A stretch of 64,000 nt of DNA, from assembly GCF_003287875.1 (NCBI RefSeq), contig NZ_QMKK01000046.1, forward strand, positions 124,001 to 188,000, given 5' to 3'. Below the pieces are notes generated by a model. The model searched no databases, was not told where the DNA came from, and worked only from the letters and a program-made list of their open reading frames with translations. The translations under genes were made by a program, and so were the position numbers. Shown here one piece after another: positions 56,885 through 64,000 of this stretch. Position 1 is the first letter of the stretch. The number at the start of each line of letters is the position of its first letter. The DNA is from Martinezella tropici (GTDB taxonomy: Bacteria; Pseudomonadota; Alphaproteobacteria; Rhizobiales; Rhizobiaceae).

Positions 56885-59173
56885 TCAGGCGCCGGCACCA
56901 TAGGCCGCGATGGCGGCCATATTGACGATATCGGAATCCTTGGCGCCCATCGATGTGATCTGCACCGGCTTGTCGAGGCCGACGAGCAGCGGTCCGATCA
57001 CCGTGGAGCCGCCGAGCTCCTGCAGCATCTTGGTGGAGATCGCTGCAGAGTGGAAAGCAGGCATGACAAGCACGTTTGCCGGTCCGGAAAGCCGCGAGAA
57101 GGGATAGAGGCTTTCCATGAGCTTCCGGTCCAGCGCCACATCCGCCGCCATTTCGCCGTCGAATTCAAAATTGACGTATCGCTTGTCGAGAATATCAACC
57201 GCTTCACGCACCCGCTCGGAACGTTCGCCCGGCGGATGGCCGAAGGTGGAATAAGCGAGCATGGCGACGCGGGGCTCATAGCCCATGCGCCGTGCGAAAC
57301 CGGCGGCTTCTTCAGCGATATCGGCCAATTCTTCGGAGGTCGGCATGTCGTGCACGGCGGTATCGGCAACGAAGACGGTTCGGCCGCGGGCAAGCACGAT
57401 CGATATGCCGATGACCCGATGTCCCGGCTTGGCGTCGATGCAGCGGCGCACGTCTCCAAGCGCCGTCGAATAGTTGCGCGTCACGCCCGTCACCATGCCG
57501 TCGGCGTCTCCCAGCGCCACCATGCAGGCGGCGAAGTGATTGCGGTCGTTGTGGATCAGGCGGATGACGTCACGATGCAGGTAGCCCTGGCGCTGCAGCC
57601 GGGCATAGAGATAATCGATATAGGCGTCGCCCCGCTTCGAGATGCGCGCATTGACGATTTCGAGGCCGGGGCGATTGAGATCGATGCCGGCGCGTTCGGC
57701 GGTGGCCTCGATCAGATCCTCGCGGCCGAGCAGGATCGCCGTGCCGAGTCCCTGGTTGGCATAGGAGAGGGCGGCGCGCATGACCTGTTCTTCTTCCGCC
57801 TCGGCGAAGACAATGCGCTTCTGATGCCGGCGCACGCGCTCGTAGAGCTGGGCCAGCGTCGAGGCGATCGGATCGCGCCGGGCCGAGAGTTCGCGCGCAT
57901 AGGCGGCCATATCCGATATTTCGCGGCGCGCGACGCCGCTTTCGATCGCGGCTTTCGCGACAGCCACCGGTATTGCCGAGATCAGGCGCGGGTCGAACGG
58001 CACCGGGATGATGTATTGCGCGCCGAAGCGCGGCCTTGCGCCCTGATAGGCGGCGACCACATCGTCCGGCACGTCTTCGCGCGCCAGGCTCGCCAGCGCG
58101 TTGACGGCGGCGATCTTCATCTCGTCATTGATGGTGGTCGCGCGCACATCGAGCGCGCCCCGGAAGATATAGGGGAAACCGAGGACATTATTGACCTGGT
58201 TCGGATAGTCCGAGCGCCCCGTCGCCATGATGGCGTCGTCGCGGATGCGGGCGACTTCTTCCGGCGTGATTTCCGGATCGGGATTGGCCATGGCGAAGAT
58301 GATCGGCCGGTCGGCCAGGGAGCGGATCATCTCTTCCGAGAAGGCATCCTTCTGCGATAGCCCGAACACCACGTCGGCACCCTTCATCGCTTCCGCCAGC
58401 GTGCGCTTGTCGGTCTTGACGGCATGCGCCGACTTCCACTGGTTCATGCCTTCGCTGCGGCCCTGGTAGATCACGCCCTTGGTGTCGCAGAGGACGATGT
58501 TCTCCGGGTTGAAGCCCATGGCCTTGATCAGCTCGATGCAGGCGATGGCGGCAGCGCCCGCGCCGTTGCAGACGAGCTTGGTGGTCTTGAGATCGCGGCC
58601 GGTCAGTTCGAGCGCGTTGATGAGCCCGGCGGCGGCGATGATCGCGGTACCGTGCTGGTCGTCATGGAACACGGGGATATCCATGAGCTCACGCAGGCGC
58701 TGCTCGATGATGAAGCAGTCGGGTGCCTTGATATCTTCCAGATTGATGCCACCGAAGGAGGGGCCGAGGTAGCGCACGCAATTGATGAATTCATCGACGT
58801 TCTCGGTGTCGATCTCGAGGTCGATCGAATCGACGTCGGCGAAACGCTTGAAGAGCACCGACTTGCCTTCCATGACCGGTTTGGAGGCCAGAGCTCCGAG
58901 ATTGCCGAGCCCCAGAATGGCCGTGCCGTTCGAGATGACGGCGACCATGTTGCCACGCGAGGTATAGTCGTAGGCCGTCGCCGGATCGGCGGCGATCGCC
59001 TTTACGGGAACGGCGACACCGGGCGAATAGGCAAGGGAAAGATCGCGCTGGGTCGCCATCGGCTTGGTCGGGTTGATCTCAAGCTTGCCGGGGCGGCCGT
59101 TCTTGTGGAAGTCCAGTGCTTCCTGATCGGTGATCCCCGTTCCCGGACGCGACTTGCTCTTGCTGTCAGCCAT
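56885..59173 (-). CDS. tme: NADP-dependent malic enzyme with phosphotransacetylase-like C-domain
   Basis: A 762-residue enzyme. The N-terminal half is the malic enzyme (YSPGVAVPVKAI; FNDDQHGTA-like VFHDDQHGTAII; LVCNGAGAAAIAC as NAD(P) site). The C-terminal 320 residues are phosphotransacetylase-like and catalytically silent but needed for oligomerisation and acetyl-CoA control. It converts malate to pyruvate and CO2. Rhizobia have two such enzymes (Dme and Tme); the position next to mutS-glnD and olsB suggests Tme. Divergent from mutS. Confidence 0.88.
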   Translation of the reverse strand: MADSKSKSRPGTGITDQEALDFHKNGRPGKLEINPTKPMATQRDLSLAYSPGVAVPVKAIAADPATAYDYTSRGNMVAVISNGTAILGLGNLGALASKPVMEGKSVLFKRFADVDSIDLEIDTENVDEFINCVRYLGPSFGGINLEDIKAPDCFIIEQRLRELMDIPVFHDDQHGTAIIAAAGLINALELTGRDLKTTKLVCNGAGAAAIACIELIKAMGFNPENIVLCDTKGVIYQGRSEGMNQWKSAHAVKTDKRTLAEAMKGADVVFGLSQKDAFSEEMIRSLADRPIIFAMANPDPEITPEEVARIRDDAIMATGRSDYPNQVNNVLGFPYIFRGALDVRATTINDEMKIAAVNALASLAREDVPDDVVAAYQGARPRFGAQYIIPVPFDPRLISAIPVAVAKAAIESGVARREISDMAAYARELSARRDPIASTLAQLYERVRRHQKRIVFAEAEEEQVMRAALSYANQGLGTAILLGREDLIEATAERAGIDLNRPGLEIVNARISKRGDAYIDYLYARLQRQGYLHRDVIRLIHNDRNHFAACMVALGDADGMVTGVTRNYSTALGDVRRCIDAKPGHRVIGISIVLARGRTVFVADTAVHDMPTSEELADIAEEAAGFARRMGYEPRVAMLAYSTFGHPPGERSERVREAVDILDKRYVNFEFDGEMAADVALDRKLMESLYPFSRLSGPANVLVMPAFHSAAISTKMLQELGGSTVIGPLLVGLDKPVQITSMGAKDSDIVNMAAIAAYGAGA

Positions 59174-59286
59174 TGTTCCTCCAAACCTCCTGTGGGCGAC
59201 CGGTCCCTCTTGTCCGATAGCTGTTGTCTTCTATAGCGGCGCGCGGATAGGGTGGCACCTCATTTTTTTGGAAAAACTGCACCTCC

Positions 59287-62028
59287 GTGAACGAACGTAT
59301 TAACGCCAACATCGATGCTTTCTCGGCCGCCGAGCTTGCCTCGGAGGAAAGCCGCGCCTCGGCCACTCCGATGATGGAGCAATATATCGAGATCAAAGCG
59401 AACAATCCCGGTTCGCTGCTGTTCTACCGCATGGGCGACTTCTACGAACTGTTCTTCGAAGATGCCGTCGATGCGTCGCGCGCGCTCGGCATCACGCTGA
59501 CGAAGCGCGGCCAGCATATGGGGCAGGATATCCCGATGTGCGGCGTGCCGGTTCACGCCGCCGACGATTATCTGCAGAAGCTGATCGCGCTTGGCTTCCG
59601 TGTCGCCGTCTGCGAGCAGGTGGAAGATCCGGCGGAGGCTAAGAAGCGCGGCGGCAAATCGGTGGTGCGACGCGATGTCGTGCGTCTGGTGACGCCGGGC
59701 ACGATTACCGAGGAAAAGCTGCTTTCGCCTTCGGAATCCAACTATCTGATGGCGCTCACCCGCATCCGCGGCGGCGCCGAGCCGCAGCTGGCGCTTGCCT
59801 GGATCGATATTTCGACAGGCGTCTTCCGCCTCGCCGAGACGGAAGCCTCAAGGCTGCTGGCCGACATCCTGCGCATCGATCCCAGAGAACTGATCCTGCC
59901 GGATACGATGTTCCATGATCCCGAGCTGAAGCCGGTTTTCGATATCCTCGGGCGGACCGCTGTACCGCAGCCGGCGGTGCTCTTCGACAGCGCCAGCGCC
60001 GAGGGACGGATCACGCGTTACTTCGGCGTGTCGACGCTCGATGGTTTCGGCACGTTCAGCCGGGCAGAGCTTGCCGCCGCTGCCGCTGCCATCGCCTATG
60101 TCGAAAAGACCCAGCTTGCCGAGCGGCCGCCGCTGGGGCTGCCCGAGCGTGAAAGCGGCGCTTCGACGCTCTTCATCGATCCCGCCACCCGCGCCAATCT
60201 CGAACTGGTTCGCACGCTTTCCGGCGACCGCAACGGCTCGTTGTTGAAGGCGATCGACCGCACCGTGACCGGCGGTGGTGCCCGCCTTCTCGCCGAACGG
60301 CTGATGTCGCCGCTCACCGACCCCGCCCGCATCAATGAACGCCTGGATTCGATCGGCTTCCTGACCGAGGAGCCGTCGCTCTGCAGCGATCTGCGTTCGG
60401 CGTTGAAGCATGTGCCCGACATGCCGCGCGCGCTATCGCGCCTTGCGCTCGATCGCGGCGGCCCGCGCGATCTCTGGGCGATTCGTCAGGGGCTTGCGGC
60501 GGCGGCCGATCTCGCCCGTCTTCTCGGTGGCGCCTTGCTGCCGGAGGAGCTTGCCGCTGCATTGGCCGGGCTTAAAGCTTTGCCAGCCGATCTTGAAGCG
60601 ATGCTCGCTGCCATGCTTGCCGAAGAACTGCCTCTGCTGAAGCGGGACGGCGGCTTCCTGAGGGAGGGGGCGAATGCCGAGCTGGACGAAGTGCGGGCAT
60701 TGCGCGACCAGTCGCGCCGCGTCATCGCCGGCCTGCAGCTGCAATATGCCGAGGAGACCGGCATCAAGTCGCTGAAGATCAAGCACAATAATGTGCTCGG
60801 CTATTTTATCGAGGTCACCGCCGGCAATGCCGGTCCGATGACGGATACGAGCGAAGCCAAGGCTCGCTTCATCCATCGTCAGACCATGGCGAACGCCATG
60901 CGCTTTACGACGACCGAGCTTGCCGACCTCGAAAGCCGCATCGCCAACGCCGCCGACAAGGCGCTGGCGATCGAGCTCGAGGCCTTCGACCGCATGGTCG
61001 CAGCCGTGGTGGCCGCTGCCGAGGCGATCAAGGCCGGCGCCCGCGCGCTCTCGATCATCGATGTGGCGGCCGGCCTTGCGCTGCTTGCCGAGGAGCAGGC
61101 CTATTGCCGCCCTGTCGTCGATGGCAGCCGCATGTTCGCCATTGAGGGCGGCCGTCATCCGGTCGTCGAGCAGGCATTGCGGCGTCAGGCCGGCGGTCCA
61201 TTCGTCGCCAACAATTGCGATCTCTCGCCGAAATCCGATGGCAAGGATGGCGCCATCTGGCTGCTGACCGGCCCGAACATGGGCGGTAAGTCGACCTTCC
61301 TGCGCCAGAACGCGCTGATCGCCATTCTCGCGCAGATGGGTGCTTTCGTGCCGGCCGCTTCCGCTCACATCGGCATCGTCGACCGGCTGTTCTCGCGCGT
61401 CGGCGCTTCCGACGATCTGGCCCGAGGCCGTTCGACCTTCATGGTCGAAATGGTCGAGACGGCTGCGATCCTTAACCAGGCGACGGAACGCTCCCTCGTC
61501 ATCCTCGACGAGATCGGTCGCGGCACCGCGACCTTCGACGGTCTCTCGATCGCCTGGGCCGCAGTCGAGCATCTGCATGAAGCCAACCGATGCCGCGGCC
61601 TCTTCGCCACCCATTTCCATGAGCTGACCGTGCTATCCGAGAAGCTCGGCCGGCTTTCCAATGCCACCATGCGCGTCAAGGAATGGGATGGCGACGTCAT
61701 CTTCCTGCATGAGGTCGGACCGGGAGCTGCCGATCGCTCCTATGGCATTCAGGTCGCGCGTCTTGCCGGCCTCCCGGCGTCCGTGGTGGCGCGTGCCCGC
61801 GATGTCCTGACGCGGCTTGAAGATGCCGACCGCAAGAATCCGGCAAGCCAGCTCATCGATGATCTGCCTCTCTTCCAGGTGGCAGTCCGTCGGGAGGAGG
61901 CTGTTGGCCGGCGCGAGCCCTCCAAGGTCGAGGAACGGCTGAAAACGCTGGATCTGGACGACCTGACGCCGCGCGCCGCTCTGGATGTGCTTTATGAACT
62001 GAAGAAAATGCTGACCAAAAGCAGCTGA
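59287..62028 (+). CDS. mutS: DNA mismatch repair protein MutS
   Basis: A 913-residue MutS. The mismatch-reading motif GDFYELFF (Phe-x-Glu) is near residue 55, the connector and lever domains follow, and the ATPase has Walker A (GPNMGGKSTFLRQ), Walker B (LVILDEIGRGTATFDG) and the FATHFHEL His. Starts at GTG 59287; a later ATG would remove about 27 poorly conserved residues. Upstream of a small gene and glnD, the conserved order. Confidence 0.96.
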   Translation: MNERINANIDAFSAAELASEESRASATPMMEQYIEIKANNPGSLLFYRMGDFYELFFEDAVDASRALGITLTKRGQHMGQDIPMCGVPVHAADDYLQKLIALGFRVAVCEQVEDPAEAKKRGGKSVVRRDVVRLVTPGTITEEKLLSPSESNYLMALTRIRGGAEPQLALAWIDISTGVFRLAETEASRLLADILRIDPRELILPDTMFHDPELKPVFDILGRTAVPQPAVLFDSASAEGRITRYFGVSTLDGFGTFSRAELAAAAAAIAYVEKTQLAERPPLGLPERESGASTLFIDPATRANLELVRTLSGDRNGSLLKAIDRTVTGGGARLLAERLMSPLTDPARINERLDSIGFLTEEPSLCSDLRSALKHVPDMPRALSRLALDRGGPRDLWAIRQGLAAAADLARLLGGALLPEELAAALAGLKALPADLEAMLAAMLAEELPLLKRDGGFLREGANAELDEVRALRDQSRRVIAGLQLQYAEETGIKSLKIKHNNVLGYFIEVTAGNAGPMTDTSEAKARFIHRQTMANAMRFTTTELADLESRIANAADKALAIELEAFDRMVAAVVAAAEAIKAGARALSIIDVAAGLALLAEEQAYCRPVVDGSRMFAIEGGRHPVVEQALRRQAGGPFVANNCDLSPKSDGKDGAIWLLTGPNMGGKSTFLRQNALIAILAQMGAFVPAASAHIGIVDRLFSRVGASDDLARGRSTFMVEMVETAAILNQATERSLVILDEIGRGTATFDGLSIAWAAVEHLHEANRCRGLFATHFHELTVLSEKLGRLSNATMRVKEWDGDVIFLHEVGPGAADRSYGIQVARLAGLPASVVARARDVLTRLEDADRKNPASQLIDDLPLFQVAVRREEAVGRREPSKVEERLKTLDLDDLTPRAALDVLYELKKMLTKSS

Positions 62029-62053
62029 CCACAGGCGATATTCCAAGGGCAAT

Positions 62054-62350
62054 ATGATGTATCTCGAAGTTCTTCTCGCCGAAGTCCGCACTCTGGGTGA
62101 GCGCTTCTCTCCGATCGCCGCGCGCGGCAAGATCTGCGGCGAGGGGGAGGCCCCGGACTGCGAATCCGATCGCGGCCTGCTCGATATTACGCTGTCCTGC
62201 AGCCGCATTTCCGACATCTGCTCGAAGATCGCCAGGGCCGGCTATTGGGAATGCGAGCGCGAAATGGTGACGCAGATCGGCGCCCAATCGCGAAACATAT
62301 TATATAGCTTGAACGAGCTCAGACGGGCGATCGAGCCGGCAAGGCCCTAA
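62054..62350 (+). CDS. Hypothetical 98-residue cysteine-containing protein between mutS and glnD
   Basis: A small frame with strong GC-rich third codon positions, AAGGGC upstream of tandem ATGs, and its start 26 bp after mutS. Five cysteines (about 28, 36, 49, 56, 67) are scattered in a mostly helical protein (LEVLLAEVRTLGERF; ISDICSKIARAGYWECERE; NILYSLNELRRAIE). No signal peptide or membrane segment. I do not recognise the family. Codon use makes it a credible gene, but conservation has not been tested. Confidence 0.6.
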   Translation: MMYLEVLLAEVRTLGERFSPIAARGKICGEGEAPDCESDRGLLDITLSCSRISDICSKIARAGYWECEREMVTQIGAQSRNILYSLNELRRAIEPARP

Positions 62351-62568
62351 AACCGCCGGCTTCTGCGTCAATTGCCGTCACGCTTCGTCAACGTCGGCCT
62401 GGTAGACATCATAGGGATCGTCGATTCCCTGCAATCTACCCTCGAGAGACGCGGGCGTAGAATGCCTTTGTCAATCACCGGCCAAAGGGGCTATAGCGCA
62501 TGCAGACGAGAAGACAGGCGCACCGGCAACGGGCCGCTGTCAGTGAACAGAAAGCCGATCGGCACAGC

Positions 62569-64000
62569 ATGGAAACGCATCATATCGATTTTTCGACCAT
62601 TCTCGATGTCTCCGCGCTAAGGGCGGAATGCGAGGCTCTCGCCAAACGCGGCCTGGACAAGAATGAGGAGCGCTCCGCTCTCCTGGCGCTGTTGAAAAAG
62701 GCGAGCCAGGAAGGCCGCGAGTCGGCGCGTCGGTTGCTGATTGAGGAAGGCGGCGGCCTCGATTGCGCGCACCGGATTTCCTGGCTGCAGGACCAGATCA
62801 TCACCATTCTCTACGACTTCACCGTCCGTCACGTCTATCCGAAGCAGGCGGGTGCCTTCTCCGTGACGGCGGTCGGTGGCTATGGCCGCGATACGCTGGC
62901 GCCGGGATCCGATATAGATCTTCTCTTCCTCTTCCAGCCGAAGCCTGAGAGCGACACGCACAAGGCGGTCGAATTCATCCTCTATATGCTCTGGGACATG
63001 GGCTTCAAGGTCGGCCACGCCACGCGCACGGTCGAGGAGTGCATCCGCGAGGCCAAATCCGACATGACGGTGCGCACGGCCATTCTCGAGACCCGCTATA
63101 TTTGCGGCAATGCGCCGCTCGCCAAGGAATTGGAGGCGCGCTTCGATAAGGAAATCGTCACCAATACCGGTCCGGAATTCATCGCCGCCAAGCTCGCCGA
63201 ACGCGACGTACGTCATCGCAAGGCCGGCGATACCCGCTATCTGGTCGAGCCCAACGTCAAGGAAGGCAAAGGCGGCCTGCGCGACCTGCACACGCTGTTC
63301 TGGATCTCGAAATATTATTACCACGTCCGCGATCCCGCCGAACTGGTGAAGCTCGGCGTGCTTTCGAAGCAGGAATATCGCCTCTTCCAGAAGGCAGAGG
63401 ACTTCCTTTGGGCCGTGCGCTGCCACATGCATTTCCTGACGGGCAAGGCGGAAGAGCGGCTTTCCTTCGATATCCAGCGCGATATCGCAGAAGCCCTCGG
63501 CTACAACGCCCGCCCCGGCCTTTCGGCGGTCGAGCGCTTCATGAAGCACTATTTCCTCGTCGCCAAGGATGTCGGCGATCTCACCCGCATCCTCTGCGCC
63601 GCACTTGAAGACCAGCAGGCGAAAGCCACCCCCGGGCTCACCGGCGTCATCAGCCGCTTTGCCAACCGTTCGCGCAAGATCGCCGGCACCGTCGAATTCG
63701 TCGAGGATCGTGGCCGCATCGCGCTTGCCAATCCCGACGTCTTCAAGCGCGATCCGGTCAGCCTCATCCGGCTGTTCTTCGTTGCCGACATCAATGGCCT
63801 GGAATTCCATCCGGATGCGCTGAAACGCGTCACGCGGTCGCTGAACCTGATCGACAACGATCTGCGGGAGAACGAGGAGGCGAACCGGCTGTTCCTCTCC
63901 ATCCTCACCTCGAAGCGCGATCCAGCTCTGATCCTGCGCCGCATGAACGAGGCCGGCGTGCTCGGCCGCTTCATTCCGGAATTCGGCAAGATCGTCTCGA
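62569..64000 (+). CDS. glnD: Bifunctional uridylyltransferase/uridylyl-removing enzyme GlnD (5' part; runs off the window)
   Basis: The first 477 or so codons of GlnD, which uridylylates PII proteins in nitrogen limitation and reverses it when glutamine is high. The nucleotidyltransferase motif AVGGYGRDTLAPGSDIDLLF is intact, followed by GKGGLRDLHTLFW and the domain leading to the HD phosphohydrolase beyond the window. Start uncertain: ATG 62569 gives the usual DFSTILDVSALRAEC opening; ATG 62500 has a better site (AAAGGGG) but adds 23 unusual residues. It is open to the last base. Confidence 0.95.
   Translation, partial: METHHIDFSTILDVSALRAECEALAKRGLDKNEERSALLALLKKASQEGRESARRLLIEEGGGLDCAHRISWLQDQIITILYDFTVRHVYPKQAGAFSVTAVGGYGRDTLAPGSDIDLLFLFQPKPESDTHKAVEFILYMLWDMGFKVGHATRTVEECIREAKSDMTVRTAILETRYICGNAPLAKELEARFDKEIVTNTGPEFIAAKLAERDVRHRKAGDTRYLVEPNVKEGKGGLRDLHTLFWISKYYYHVRDPAELVKLGVLSKQEYRLFQKAEDFLWAVRCHMHFLTGKAEERLSFDIQRDIAEALGYNARPGLSAVERFMKHYFLVAKDVGDLTRILCAALEDQQAKATPGLTGVISRFANRSRKIAGTVEFVEDRGRIALANPDVFKRDPVSLIRLFFVADINGLEFHPDALKRVTRSLNLIDNDLRENEEANRLFLSILTSKRDPALILRRMNEAGVLGRFIPEFGKIVS

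Noticed and set aside
56876..58360. 494-codon open frame antisense to the malic enzyme
   Set aside because: A shadow of the malic enzyme gene without motifs or a ribosome-binding site.
1..64000. Prophage, integrative element or tRNA-linked island
   Set aside because: No integrase, transposase, phage structural gene or tRNA gene was seen. Accessory genes near 10-17 kb have codon use like the rest.

Overview
The window is a stretch of alphaproteobacterial chromosome, almost certainly Rhizobium in the strict sense or a close relative. The evidence is high GC with GC-rich third codon positions, two copies of the rhizobial intergenic mosaic element RIME1, the gene order fpg-enoyl-CoA hydratase-rpsT-dnaA, the lptC-lptA-lptB-rpoN-hpf-ptsN block, and the mutS-glnD / malic enzyme / olsB neighbourhood known from Sinorhizobium meliloti. 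I see no tRNA, rRNA, prophage, insertion sequence or CRISPR array.

Layout. 0-9.6 kb: an iron/cobalamin-type binding protein, trmO, a choline-sulfate locus (betC with a divergent LysR gene, flanked by two deletion scars: a choX reduced to 39 codons and a truncated molbindin), the trehalose genes otsB-otsA, a tiny 24-codon gene with its own terminator, a class II glutamine amidotransferase and coaBC. 9.8-17.6 kb: accessory genes (secreted NTF2-like protein, SDR with divergent LysR, a second LysR, MFS exporter, VOC protein, ArsR/SRPBCC/GFA cassette with a 30-bp palindromic operator, VapBC, a spermidine-synthase-like protein). 17.7-25.5 kb: an unusual catabolic operon whose transcription order is ammonia-lyase-like, dihydropyrimidinase-like, M20 carbamoylase-like, DUF917, (TfoX-like), urocanase-like. 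25.7-33 kb: ubiB, ubiE, mutM, enoyl-CoA hydratase, rpsT and dnaA. 33-40.9 kb: GcvA-type LysR with an EamA exporter, hemW, rdgB, rph, hrcA, grpE. 41-47.9 kb: ptsN, hpf, rpoN, the LPS-transport genes lptBAC, sppA, ihfB. 48-64 kb: LapA-like protein, GNAT, CoxG-like protein, two RNA methyltransferases, lspA, a hybrid histidine kinase, olsB, a nucleotide cyclase, malic enzyme, mutS and the start of glnD.

Most interesting points. (1) The 17.7-25.5 kb operon is assembled from histidine- and hydantoin-degradation folds, but several members have lost hallmark catalytic residues: the lyase has no Ala-Ser-Gly triad for the MIO cofactor, the amidohydrolase has Gln in place of the first metal-binding His, and the urocanase-like protein has a rewritten glycine-rich motif. 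It may encode an undescribed ring-opening and N-carbamoyl-hydrolysing pathway. (2) The 0.87-kb rpsT-dnaA spacer carries a dense cluster of GANTC (CcrM) sites followed by a complete small-RNA transcription unit (promoter about 107 nt ahead of an intrinsic terminator) directly upstream of dnaA. (3) choX has been cut to a signal peptide joined in frame to its C-terminal tail. (4) Palindromic repeats have been taken into coding sequence: the C-terminus of the DUF917 protein is RIME1, and the end of the EamA protein is another repeat. (5) A 24-codon gene at about 7.1 kb has a near-perfect Shine-Dalgarno sequence and its own terminator.
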